The translations under genes were made by a program, and so were the position numbers. From PNAI01 sp035501735 (GTDB lineage: Bacteria > Pseudomonadota > Alphaproteobacteria > Rhizobiales > Xanthobacteraceae): 60,918 nt of DNA. Within the stretch, counting starts at the first letter, position 1; the number at the start of each line of letters is the position of its first letter. This document shows, one piece after another, positions 17,019 to 25,230 of the stretch. The stretch spans positions 1-60,918 of the forward strand of contig DATJVR010000010.1 of the NCBI GenBank assembly GCA_035501735.1, in the 5' to 3' direction. Below the pieces are notes generated by a model. That model was not told where the DNA came from. It did not search any database and was given only the letters and a program-made list of their open reading frames with translations.

Positions 17019-17081
17019 GTTTTCCTCCCCGACCCACCCCGCAGCATTGCATCTCGGCGGTCCGGCACAAAGCCCAAGGGC

Positions 17082-17783
17082 CTAGAACTTCTCCACCCAG
17101 GGCCGCAGCTCGATTTCCCAGGACCAGGCGCTATGCGGCTGATGGATGAGGTGCAGATAGCTTGCGGCAATCGAATTCGGATTGAGCAGACTCGCGGTCT
17201 TGCCCGGCGGCTCGGGCCGGCGGGCGCTCTTGATCCCGCCGTCGATGACGATATGCGCCACATGAATACCCTGCGGATGCAGCTCGCGCGCCATGCTTTG
17301 CGCCAGGCCGCGCAACGCGAATTTGCCCATGGCAAACGGCGCCGACTCCGCATAGCCCTTCACGCTTGCCGATGCGCCGGTGAACAGGATTGCCCCGTGC
17401 TTCTTCGGCAGCATGCGCTTGACCGCCTGCTGGCCCACGAGAAATCCGCCATAGGCGCAGACCGAAAGCGTCTTCTCGACTTCCGCCGGATCGAGGCCGA
17501 CGAACGGCCCACGCGTGCGATAGCTCGCGTTGTAGATCACGATCTCCGGCGCGCCGAAACCGGCATCGAGATCGGAGAATAATTTTTCCACCTGGACAGG
17601 CTTCGTGGCATCGCAGGTAAAAGTTTTTGCGCCGGTCTCCGTCACCAGATCCGTCAGGTCGTCGATGCTGCGGGCCGCGAGCGCAACCCGGATACCTTCG
17701 CTCGAGAGCACGCGGGCGAGCGATGCACTCAGGCCGGAACCCGCGCCGACGATCAGGGCGGTGTTGAACGAAACATAGGGCAT
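17082..17783 (-). CDS. SDR-family oxidoreductase-like protein with Phe in place of catalytic Tyr
   Basis: 233 residues with a Rossmann start (TALIVGAGSGLSASLARVL), the GAPEIVIYNAS segment (NAG/NNAG equivalent), and the ILFTGASASVKG serine strand. The usual Y-x-x-x-K reads F-A-M-G-K (SAPFAMGKFALRG), so the catalytic Tyr is missing while Lys remains. The ELHPQGIHVAHIVIDGGI segment places it in an SDR subgroup I know to share this change. It may be a non-classical reductase or a binding protein. It is divergent from the MDR gene, with a perfect palindrome in between. Confidence 0.88.
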   Translation of the reverse strand: MPYVSFNTALIVGAGSGLSASLARVLSSEGIRVALAARSIDDLTDLVTETGAKTFTCDATKPVQVEKLFSDLDAGFGAPEIVIYNASYRTRGPFVGLDPAEVEKTLSVCAYGGFLVGQQAVKRMLPKKHGAILFTGASASVKGYAESAPFAMGKFALRGLAQSMARELHPQGIHVAHIVIDGGIKSARRPEPPGKTASLLNPNSIAASYLHLIHQPHSAWSWEIELRPWVEKF

Positions 17784-17824
17784 CGTTGCCTCCTTGCGCG
17801 CGGATCATATTGCTCTCGCATACT

Positions 17825-17840
17825 GGCAGGATATCCTGCC
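17825..17840. promoter_or_regulatory. Perfect 16-bp palindrome between divergent oxidoreductase genes
   Basis: GGCAGGATATCCTGCC is fully symmetrical. It lies 41 bp before the SDR start and 26 bp before the MDR start, where a repressor could control both promoters. No regulator gene is adjacent, so its cognate factor is unknown. Confidence 0.6.
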
Positions 17841-17866
17841 GCCGTCAGACAGGATGCGGAATTAAG

Positions 17867-18844
17867 ATGCGCGCAGCCTACTATGAGCGGAACGGCCCTG
17901 CCCGCGAGGTCCTTCGCGTGGGCGAGATCGAAACCCCTTCCCCCGGACCAGGCGAAGTGCGCGTCAGGCTCAAAACGTCCGGGGTCAATCCTTCCGACGT
18001 CAAATCGCGCGAGGGCCGCACCCGCAAAATCGCATTTCCGCGTGTGATCCCGCACAGCGATGGCGCCGGCGAAATCGACATGGTGGGCAGCGGCGTTCCC
18101 GCCTCTCGCGTCGGCGAACGCGTGTGGCTTTGGAACGGTCAATGGAAACGTGCCTTCGGCACATGTGCCGAATACATCGTTGTGCCGGCGCCGCTCGCGG
18201 TCAAACTTCCAACGCATACCAGCTACGAGGCCGGCGCCTGCCTCGGTATTCCCGCCATGACCGCCTATCACGCAGTCGCGACGGCCGACGCCAATGCCGC
18301 GAGCACGATCCTGATTTCCGGCGGCGCTGGCGGTGTCGGCCATTACGCCATCCAGTTCGCCAAGGCGCGCGGCGCGGTCGTCATCGCCACGATCAGTTCG
18401 GACGCCAAAGCCCAACTCGCGCACGCCGCCGGCGCCGACCACACCATCGATTACAAGCGCGAGAACGTCGCCGAGCAGGTGAAGGATCTGACCGATGGCG
18501 CTGGCGTCGATGCCGTGATCGAGATGGACATCGCGGCCAATGCAAAACTTTATCCCGGCATTCTCCACGCGCGCAGCACTGTCGTGGTCTACGGCACCGG
18601 CTCAGCCGAGGCGCAAATCCCCTCGCAATTTCTGCTGACCAACAGCATCGCCATCGAGTACATCTTCGTTTACGAGCTTACGGCGGACGAACGCGCCGCC
18701 GCCGTCGGCGCGATCACGCGCATGCTGGAAAACAAAAGCCTGATCAACAATGTCGCGCTCACCCTGCCGTTGAACGACATCGTCGCCGCCCACGAAGCGG
18801 TGGAGCAAGGCAAGGCGATGGGCAATGTCGTTGTCACAATCTGA
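17867..18844 (+). CDS. Zinc-less MDR-family NADPH:quinone oxidoreductase-like enzyme
   Basis: 325 residues from the ATG at 17867 (an upstream in-frame extension to 17786 overlaps the divergent promoter and is unlikely). Start MRAAYYERNGPAREVLRVGEI; typical TSGVNPSDVKSREG segment; the dinucleotide site ILISGGAGGVGHYAIQFAKARGAVVIAT; and the AGADHTIDYKRENV motif. It lacks the structural zinc Cys cluster, as in quinone reductases. Likely a cytoplasmic NADPH-dependent reductase of quinones or enones. Divergent from the SDR-like gene. Confidence 0.92.
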   Translation: MRAAYYERNGPAREVLRVGEIETPSPGPGEVRVRLKTSGVNPSDVKSREGRTRKIAFPRVIPHSDGAGEIDMVGSGVPASRVGERVWLWNGQWKRAFGTCAEYIVVPAPLAVKLPTHTSYEAGACLGIPAMTAYHAVATADANAASTILISGGAGGVGHYAIQFAKARGAVVIATISSDAKAQLAHAAGADHTIDYKRENVAEQVKDLTDGAGVDAVIEMDIAANAKLYPGILHARSTVVVYGTGSAEAQIPSQFLLTNSIAIEYIFVYELTADERAAAVGAITRMLENKSLINNVALTLPLNDIVAAHEAVEQGKAMGNVVVTI

Positions 18845-18880
18845 AACAATGACGCTGGATTAAAAATCCCGGAGGCCAAC

Positions 18881-19030
18881 ATGCGATTTGTTCAGGGATT
18901 GATCGTCGGTGCCGTGCTGATGCTCGGCTCGGCCTATCTGCATGACACCGGAATGCTGCAGGCCAGCGGCGACAAGGCGCCGCCGCCATTCGTCAATTGG
19001 GACACGCTGATCGGGATGATCGGCCATTAG
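18881..19030 (+). CDS. 49-residue single-pass membrane protein
   Basis: A short frame starting at ATG 18881, with GGAGG 5 nt upstream, and ending TAG at 19030. The N-terminal half is one hydrophobic helix (VQGLIVGAVLMLGSAYLHDTG) and the tail has a Pro-rich turn and the motif FVNWDTLIGMIGH. The good ribosome site, the position 36 nt after the MDR gene, and the amphipathic conserved-looking tail support a real gene. It resembles small hypothetical proteins I associate with Bradyrhizobium and relatives; function unknown. Probably an inner-membrane peptide with its tail in the periplasm. Confidence 0.75.
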   Translation: MRFVQGLIVGAVLMLGSAYLHDTGMLQASGDKAPPPFVNWDTLIGMIGH

Positions 19031-19036
19031 CCCGCC

Positions 19037-19594
19037 TCACTTCTTATGCGGGGCGAAGTCCTGATTGCTGAACGCCGACGCTGACGGCCGCCGGATGCGA
19101 ATGAAGCCGCGGCTTGCAGCCGTGTGGCAATTGTTGCACGCCTCGGTCAGCTTGTTGAACGCGCTGGCAAAGTTGTTGAACTTCTTCTCGTCCACCGCCT
19201 TTTCCAGATCGGCGATCGGCCCTGTCGTGATCGCGTCGATCATCTGGCCGACCGGAACGTTCTTGTAGGTCGGAACCAGATCCTCCACGTCGGATAACGT
19301 CTCCTTCAATTCGCTCAGCTGATAGCCGACGAGCGGCCAATTGCGCGCCCGTGCCGCAAGCCACAGCTTGGCATGGTGCATTTGGACCGTCCTCATGAAA
19401 TCGCCGAGATCGGGAATATAGGTTTTGGGCTGATCCGGCGGCGGCGCAGGCGCAGCGGATGGCGGCGTCGCTTGCGGCGATTGCGCGAACGATTGAACCC
19501 CGGCATCCACCGCGGACATGACCGCCACGGTCACGATTGCCGCGAACCCAATACGAATTGGATGCGTCCTGCGCGCTGGTGATGAACGGAACAT
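19037..19594 (-). CDS. Secreted monohaem c-type cytochrome-like protein
   Basis: About 185 residues from the ATG at 19594 (an upstream extension to 19699 has no support). A basic start and hydrophobic segment (IGFAAIVTVAVMSAVDAGVQSFA) act as signal or anchor. After a Pro-rich linker the helical domain includes MHHAKLWLAARARNWPLVGYQLSELKETL and ends with a single haem-binding C-N-N-C-H (EACNNCHTA). The pattern fits periplasmic helical cytochromes of the c' or class-II-like kind, with haem near the C-terminus. The HHAKLW segment resembles a family common in alphaproteobacteria. Convergent with the 49-residue gene. Confidence 0.85.
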   Translation of the reverse strand: MFRSSPARRTHPIRIGFAAIVTVAVMSAVDAGVQSFAQSPQATPPSAAPAPPPDQPKTYIPDLGDFMRTVQMHHAKLWLAARARNWPLVGYQLSELKETLSDVEDLVPTYKNVPVGQMIDAITTGPIADLEKAVDEKKFNNFASAFNKLTEACNNCHTAASRGFIRIRRPSASAFSNQDFAPHKK

Positions 19595-19742
19595 TTTGGC
19601 CTCGCTTGCGCGAATATTATCGCCCCGCAAGTCCAATACCTGAGCTTGTCGCCGGACGCTTGCAAGGGTCTTTTTGGAGACGTTGGAATGCGTGCGCAAT
19701 CACCAACGCCACGCCCGCAGACGGCAAGCGCGGATGGCTTGC

Positions 19743-20096
19743 CTATCGAGGGGTCAGAGTCTCGGTGCCGACGCCTTCCCGATCGACGATCGTCCAGAAA
19801 CCCTTCAGTCGTCCGTCTGGCATCAACTCATAGACCACGAGGCCATGGTCATTGCCCAAACGATAGTAGGCGGCGAAGGCCTTGTTCGCCAGCATGCAGA
19901 CCCCGGAAGAGTGCGTCGATCCAGTCTGCCACGTAATCCGGCAGGTCGATCCCACCGGCGTGATCTGTACAGTTCCGCCATAAGTCGATCCGTTGGGATT
20001 AGTGCCGCTGACCGTGTAGCTCCCGCCGACTTTCTGCGCCGATGCTGAAGAGTTCCAAAGCGCCGCAGCCATCACCGCGATAATTATTGCACGCAT
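19743..20096 (-). CDS. Small periplasmic protein, unknown function
   Basis: 117 residues with a clear signal peptide (MRAIIIAVMAAALWNSSASAQ). The mature part is a probable beta-rich fold: GSYTVSGTNPNGSTYGGTVQITP, CRITWQTGSTHSSGVCML (two Cys likely to pair), then YYRLGNDHGLVVYELMPDGRLKGFW. I recognise this as a secreted family common in rhizobia and sometimes labelled fibronectin-binding, but that function is not visible here. It lies alone between mccB and the cytochrome gene, all on the minus strand. Confidence 0.8.
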   Translation of the reverse strand: MRAIIIAVMAAALWNSSASAQKVGGSYTVSGTNPNGSTYGGTVQITPVGSTCRITWQTGSTHSSGVCMLANKAFAAYYRLGNDHGLVVYELMPDGRLKGFWTIVDREGVGTETLTPR

Positions 20097-20187
20097 GATC
20101 TTGTCCCCTGTGATCCCCGTTCAGAACAAGACGGTAATTTGTCGCCCGAAAGCCGGCAAGAGGGAGCGAACGCGATCGCGCGGACCG

Positions 20188-21792
20188 TCACATCCTGAAC
20201 ACGCCGAAGCGTGTCTCCGGAATCGGCGCGTTCAGCGTCGCGGCGAACGCGAGCGCCAGCACGCGACGCGTTTCCGACGGCGCGATGATGCCGTCGTCCC
20301 ACAGCCGCGCCGTAGCGTAATACGGATTGCCCTCCTCTTCGTATTGCGCGCGGATCGGCGCCTTGAACGCTTCCTCGTCGGCCTTCGACCACTTGCCGCC
20401 CTCGGCCTCGATATTGTCGCGCTTGACGGTTGCGAGCACGCTCGCCGCCTGCTCGCCGCCCATCACCGAGATGCGCGCATTCGGCCAGGTGAACAGGAAG
20501 CGCGGGCCGTAGGCGCGGCCGCACATGCCATAATTGCCCGCGCCGAATGATCCGCCGACGATCAGCGTGATCTTCGGCACCTGCGCGCAGGCAACCGCGA
20601 TCACCATCTTGGCCCCGTCCTTCGCGATCCCGCCCGCCTCGTAATCCTTGCCGACCATGAAACCCGAAATGTTCTGCAGGAACAGCAGCGGCACGCGGCG
20701 CTGACAGCAAAGCTCGATGAAATGCGCGGCCTTCAGCGCGCTTTCGGAAAACAGGATGCCGTTATTGGCCAATATGCCGACAGGAATGCCGGCAAGATGC
20801 GCGAAGCCGGTGACGATCGTCGGGCCATAAAGCGCCTTGAACTCGTCGAACTCGGAGCCGTCGACCAGCCGCGCCAACAGTTCGCGCGCGTCATATTGCC
20901 TGCGCAAATCGCTCGGCACGATGCCGTCCAATTCCGCCGTCTCGTATTTTGGTTCGCGCGCGGGTCGCAGCGAAACATCCGCCGGCTTTTTGGTATTGAG
21001 CGTGGCAACGATCCGGCGCGCAAGCGCAAGCGCGTGCGCATCGTCCGCGGCCAGATGATCGACCACGCCGGATTTGCGCGCATGCACCTCGGCGCCGCCC
21101 AATTCCTCCGCCGTCACCACCTCGCCGGTCGCTGCCTTGACCAGCGGCGGACCGCCGAGAAAAATCGTGCCCTGCCCTTTGACGATCACGCATTCGTCGG
21201 CCATCGCCGGCACATAGGCGCCGCCCGCCGTGCACGAGCCCATGACCACTGCGATCTGTGGGATACCGGCAGCCGACAGCGTGGCCTGATTGTAGAAGAT
21301 ACGCCCGAAATGCTCGCGGTCGGGAAACACGTCAGTCTGGTGCGGCAGGTTCGCGCCGCCTGAGTCAACGAGATAGATGCAAGGCAGGCGATTTTCGCGC
21401 GCGATCTCCTGCGCGCGCAAATGCTTCTTCACCGTCATCGGAAAATACGTGCCGCCCTTGATGGTCGAATCGTTGCACACGATCACGCATTCGCGACCTT
21501 CCACGCGGCCGATGCCGGTGATAATTCCCGCGCCGTGAATGGCATCTTCATACAGGCCGTTCGCGGCGAGCGGCGACAGTTCGAGAAACGGCGAACCAAA
21601 GTCGATCAGCCGCATCACGCGCTCGCGCGGCAACAACTTGCCGCGCGCAACGTGACGCTCGCGTGCACGCTCCGGTCCGCCTTCCGCGGCCTGCGCCCGA
21701 CGCTGGCGCAGTTCGTCCACGAGTGCGGCCATGCGCGCGACGTTCGCGCGAAATTCCTCCGATTGCGTATCTATGGTCGAGGAAATGGCCAC
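20188..21792 (-). CDS. mccB: Acyl-CoA carboxylase beta (carboxyltransferase) subunit, probably 3-methylcrotonyl-CoA carboxylase
   Basis: 534 residues from a GTG at 21792. Transfers carboxyl from biotin to the acyl-CoA. MCC-type features: ANVARMAALVDELRQR, ARGKLLPRERVMRLIDFGSPFLELSPLAANGLY, the SGGANLPHQTDVFPDREHFGRIFYNQA segment, GSCTAGGAYVPAMADE (oxyanion loop) and GGPPLVKAATGE. The second half carries FLQNISGFMVGKDYEAGGIAKDGAKMV and GSFGAGNYGMCGRAYGPRFLF. These marks fit MCC beta rather than PCC beta. Its likely partner mccA is 7 kb away on the same strand, instead of adjacent as in liu operons. Confidence 0.92.
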   Translation of the reverse strand: MAISSTIDTQSEEFRANVARMAALVDELRQRRAQAAEGGPERARERHVARGKLLPRERVMRLIDFGSPFLELSPLAANGLYEDAIHGAGIITGIGRVEGRECVIVCNDSTIKGGTYFPMTVKKHLRAQEIARENRLPCIYLVDSGGANLPHQTDVFPDREHFGRIFYNQATLSAAGIPQIAVVMGSCTAGGAYVPAMADECVIVKGQGTIFLGGPPLVKAATGEVVTAEELGGAEVHARKSGVVDHLAADDAHALALARRIVATLNTKKPADVSLRPAREPKYETAELDGIVPSDLRRQYDARELLARLVDGSEFDEFKALYGPTIVTGFAHLAGIPVGILANNGILFSESALKAAHFIELCCQRRVPLLFLQNISGFMVGKDYEAGGIAKDGAKMVIAVACAQVPKITLIVGGSFGAGNYGMCGRAYGPRFLFTWPNARISVMGGEQAASVLATVKRDNIEAEGGKWSKADEEAFKAPIRAQYEEEGNPYYATARLWDDGIIAPSETRRVLALAFAATLNAPIPETRFGVFRM

Positions 21793-21892
21793 GCCGCCCC
21801 CACGAATCCCGAATGGCAACGCCGCCAATATGACGCGCGTCTGGCAGGATGCAAACCGGAAGACCGGGCTGTGTCGAAATAATGTGCGCGCC

Positions 21893-22954
21893 TTAGGCGC
21901 GCACCTCCTGTCGCTGGAAGATGATGTAGCCAATCACATAGAGCAGGATCGTGCCGGCGATCAGTGCGACCGTCTGCGGCCAAGCGAGAATAATGCTCTG
22001 TCCGAGCGGCAATGGCGCGCCCCTCACCCAACCCTGGATCTGATCGAGGAACAGCGGCCCGAGCGATCGCACGTCCGGATTGAGTATCGCCGTGATGGCT
22101 TGGCTGTAGAGCGTACCCGGTGACAGTCGCGACAGCGTGGTCTGCATGATCAGCGTGTCCGGCGTTTGCAGACCGAGCATGCTGTAACGCAGATCCGGCG
22201 GCGCAATCACCTCCGCCAAAGGCGCGGACAGCGCGGGCCACAGCAACGCGAAGAAGAGCCAAAGGCCGAGCGCTATCAGCGCCGCGGTCGCCGTCGCGCG
22301 GAACACGATGGAAAACACCATGGCGAGCGCCAGCCACACTCCGGCATAGGCGACCGTCAACAACAGAAACACGAGCGAGCGAGCGAGCTCTTCGCTGCTC
22401 GGCGGAATGCCGAGCCGAATCAAGCCGAACCCGATGATCATGAGCCATAGGATGACGAGATTGATTGAAATCGTCGCGAGCGCGGCAAGGAATTTTCCGA
22501 GCAGCAGCGCGTCGCGATAGATCGGCTGGGCCAAAATCCGCGACAGCGTGCGCCGATTGTGCTCGCCGTTGATCGCGTCAAAGCCAAGCCCGATCGCGGT
22601 GAGCGGCACCAGAATGCTGATCACGGTGACGAACGTCAGCAGCGAATCACCGGGCGGCGCAAACAGCCGCAAGAACAGGAACTGATCTTCAGCCGTACCC
22701 TGGCGCAACTGTTCGACCGCGAGATAGACCACCACGGCTCCGAACAGCACCATCAAAATTTCCAGCACCAGCATCCGCACGCTGCTGAGATTGTCGGACA
22801 GCTCTTTGATGAACACGGCGCCCAGTCCATGCCAAGGCGAGCCTTCTCGCCGGCCTCCGGTCGACTCACCGCCTTCGCTCTCTGCCGTCGATCCCTTGAA
22901 CCACTGGCTCGCGCCCATGGAGAGGCCCCGCCAGGAAAATCCTTCATGCGGCAT
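21893..22954 (-). CDS. ABC-2 type transporter permease
   Basis: About 353 residues starting at the ATG at 22954, which overlaps the end of the ATPase gene by 11 nt. After a short charged N-terminus come at least six membrane helices in the ABC-2 pattern (LVLEILMVLFGAVVVYLAV; FVTVISILVPLTAIGLGFDAI; ISINLVILWLMIIGF; VFLLLTVAYAGVWLALAMVF; AALIALGLWLFFALLWPAL; then a last helix ending YVIGYIIFQRQEV). The loop DAINGEHNRRTLSRILAQPIYRDALLLGK is the coupling segment of this family. It works with the adjacent ATPase and the NEW3 protein; the exported substrate is unknown. Confidence 0.9.
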   Translation of the reverse strand: MPHEGFSWRGLSMGASQWFKGSTAESEGGESTGGRREGSPWHGLGAVFIKELSDNLSSVRMLVLEILMVLFGAVVVYLAVEQLRQGTAEDQFLFLRLFAPPGDSLLTFVTVISILVPLTAIGLGFDAINGEHNRRTLSRILAQPIYRDALLLGKFLAALATISINLVILWLMIIGFGLIRLGIPPSSEELARSLVFLLLTVAYAGVWLALAMVFSIVFRATATAALIALGLWLFFALLWPALSAPLAEVIAPPDLRYSMLGLQTPDTLIMQTTLSRLSPGTLYSQAITAILNPDVRSLGPLFLDQIQGWVRGAPLPLGQSIILAWPQTVALIAGTILLYVIGYIIFQRQEVRA

Positions 22955-23888
22955 GCGACACCTGCTGGCCTTGGAAGTATCGAGAGTAAATTGCATCGAG
23001 GCTTGGCTCCTCGACCGATAGTCGCCGCAATTGCCCGCCCGCATTGACGACCGCAGCGGCCGCCTGCGGCCGCACATCGCCTTCCGACAACAGACGCAGA
23101 CGCCCAGGCCCGATCTGCTCCACCGCGCGCACGCCCGGCACGGCCGCCAGAATATTGGCAAGCCCCTGCCCATCCGCCTCGACATCAACGTGATAGCCAC
23201 CGCCGAGCACCTGCCGCGCCAGGTCCGGCACACTGCCCATGAGCACGATGCGCCCCGATTGGAACAGCGCCACGCGATCGCAAACGCTCTGCACCCGATC
23301 GAGCAGATGCGAGGACAACAGCACCGCGACGCCATCGTGTTTGAGCCCGCGGATCATATCCAGCAATTCCGCCGTGGCCTGCGGATCGAGACCCGACGTC
23401 GGCTCGTCGAGAATGGCGATCGCTGCGTCTTTCATCAGGATTTCAGCGAGCCCTAGCCGCTGCCGCATGCCGCGCGAGTAGGTCCCCACCTGTTTGTTCG
23501 CGACATCGGCGAGGCCGACGCGCCCGAGCGACGCCGAAATGCGGCTGTCACGCTCGCTCGGCGCCATGCCGATCAGCCGTGCCGTATAGGTCAGGTTCTC
23601 GAACGCCGTGAGATTGTCGTAGAAGCCGACCGTGTCGGGCAAATAGCCGACGCGTCGCTTGACCTGTAGCGGCTGGCGTACCGGATCGTGATCAAGAACG
23701 CGCACCGTTCCGGCCGACACATCGCTCAAGCCGAGCAGCATTAAGATCGTGGTGGTCTTGCCGGCGCCATTGGGGCCGAGCAGCCCGAAAATCTCTCCGC
23801 GCGACACCGTGAATGAAATATGGTCGACCGCCGTCGCCTTGCCGTAACGCTTGGTCAGGTCGCGAGCCTGGATGACAATGTCGCTCAT
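22944..23888 (-). CDS. ABC transporter ATPase (ABC-2/NatA type)
   Basis: 314 residues. Walker A GPNGAGKTTT, Q-loop region RRVGYLPDTVGFYDNLT, signature YSRGMRQR, Walker B IAILDEPTSGLDPQ, and the switch His in LLSSHLLD. The C-terminal extension ending YSRYFQGQQ is normal for exporter-type ATPases. Its ATG overlaps the stop of the NEW3 gene by 4 nt (ATGA), and its end overlaps the permease start, so the three genes are translationally coupled. Confidence 0.93.
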   Translation of the reverse strand: MSDIVIQARDLTKRYGKATAVDHISFTVSRGEIFGLLGPNGAGKTTTILMLLGLSDVSAGTVRVLDHDPVRQPLQVKRRVGYLPDTVGFYDNLTAFENLTYTARLIGMAPSERDSRISASLGRVGLADVANKQVGTYSRGMRQRLGLAEILMKDAAIAILDEPTSGLDPQATAELLDMIRGLKHDGVAVLLSSHLLDRVQSVCDRVALFQSGRIVLMGSVPDLARQVLGGGYHVDVEADGQGLANILAAVPGVRAVEQIGPGRLRLLSEGDVRPQAAAAVVNAGGQLRRLSVEEPSLDAIYSRYFQGQQVSHAA

Positions 23889-25063
23889 CGCCGGCCGAAC
23901 CTTGCCACCGCCCCGACCATGATGAGGAATGCCACGCCGATGATGCCGGCTCCCACGATGCCCCAGAGAGTCGAAACCGTCACCGCGATGCGGAAATCCG
24001 ACGACGCGGATTCGGCGCGCGCGTTGGCCCGCAGCGTTGCCACGTAGTCTCCCGCCACTGCCTTTTCGGATGGCGTGATCAGCGCCTGCACCTCTTTGTT
24101 CTGTCCGGGCGGAATATGGTCGATGGTTTTCGGCTCGAAGTTGATTTTCCAGCCCGATGGACCGCTGCCCGAAAGTTCGACCTCGTCCGCCGGTGCAGTG
24201 CCGGTATTGGTGACGACGATCTGCAGCGTGCTTTCCTTGCCGGCGGTGGCGGTGCCATTGAGCCGGCCATCCGGGCCGGTCAGCGTCAGCCGGGGCTGTC
24301 CGACGATCTCGAGCGTGACCTTTGCTTCGGCCGACGCATCTTCGGCCGAGACTTTCACGGTGACCGGATAGCTGCCCGCGCCGATCGTGCTCGGCGGCCG
24401 TACCTTGAGCTTGATGCCCTTGGACTGACCGGCGTCGATCGGGATCGAGCTGATTTCCTGACTGCCATACTGTTCGGTGAATGTGGTTTCGTAGTTCGCC
24501 GGCGCCTGCGCCGCGAAGCTCACGACCAGATTGCGCCCGCTATCGTTCTTGATGTTGAACTGGAATTCGAAGCTCGACTTCGGCGTGCCACGCAGCGAGG
24601 GCAGTTGCGGTTCGATCGTCAGCTTGGCCGGCAGGTCCTTCGCAAGCGTGATCGCGACCGGCAGGCTCACCTGCTGCCCGGAGGCACTGGTAGCCGTGAC
24701 GGTGACCGTCTGCGTGCCCATGGCCGCGGTGGTGGGGACATCGAGCCGAAGCTGCAGGGTCACGCTCTGGTTGGTCGCCGGCATGATCGCGGCGATCGGC
24801 TGGCCGCCGCCAAGCAGGGTCGCTGACCAGCCGGTGGGAACGCCTGTTACCCCGAGCGTCAGCCTCTCGGGGGGCAGCCCATAATTCTGCAGCCGCATGC
24901 TCACCGTTGCTGCGGCACCCGGCCGCACTGTCATCGCGGGATAATCGGTGAGGAGGAAGAGTCCTTTGATCCCGGCAGGCGCCTCCTCCGCCACGGAGGT
25001 GCGCACACTTACCGCAAGGGCAACCGCGAAAGCACAAAGCAAGGCAAGCACACAACGTCGCAT
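23885..25063 (-). CDS. Secreted NEW3-domain protein, C-terminally membrane anchored
   Basis: 392 residues from the ATG at 25063 (GGAG about 8 nt upstream). Signal peptide (VLALLCAFAVALAVSVRTSVAE), then about three Ig-like repeats of the NEW3/alpha-galactosidase-associated type (TVRPGAAATVSMRLQNYGLPPERLTLGVTGVP; PKSSFEFQFNIKNDSGRNL; GKESTLQIVVTNTGTAPADEVELSGSGPSGW), ending in a transmembrane helix (LWGIVGAGIIGVAFLIMVGAV) and a basic tail. First gene of a three-gene unit with an ABC-2 ATPase and permease. It is probably the extracytoplasmic partner of that exporter, or helps its cargo cross the envelope. Confidence 0.88.
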   Translation of the reverse strand: MRRCVLALLCAFAVALAVSVRTSVAEEAPAGIKGLFLLTDYPAMTVRPGAAATVSMRLQNYGLPPERLTLGVTGVPTGWSATLLGGGQPIAAIMPATNQSVTLQLRLDVPTTAAMGTQTVTVTATSASGQQVSLPVAITLAKDLPAKLTIEPQLPSLRGTPKSSFEFQFNIKNDSGRNLVVSFAAQAPANYETTFTEQYGSQEISSIPIDAGQSKGIKLKVRPPSTIGAGSYPVTVKVSAEDASAEAKVTLEIVGQPRLTLTGPDGRLNGTATAGKESTLQIVVTNTGTAPADEVELSGSGPSGWKINFEPKTIDHIPPGQNKEVQALITPSEKAVAGDYVATLRANARAESASSDFRIAVTVSTLWGIVGAGIIGVAFLIMVGAVARFGRR

Positions 25064-25230
25064 GATCAATTCTCCAGGCCGTAACACGGGTCTTGATGGC
25101 AGCAACCTTGCCAATTCCGGCGCGGCCGGATGGCCGGCAGTCCGGATCAGCAGTCGTCCCCGATTGCGATCAAATCCCGCCGTACAAAATTGAATTTGCG
25201 CGGTTTTTGCAAGCCCCCATTGATCACCAT

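Noticed and set aside
22955..23335. N-terminal extension of the ABC permease
   Set aside because: It overlaps the ATPase gene out of frame and has shadow-like composition; the start at 22954 fits coupling.
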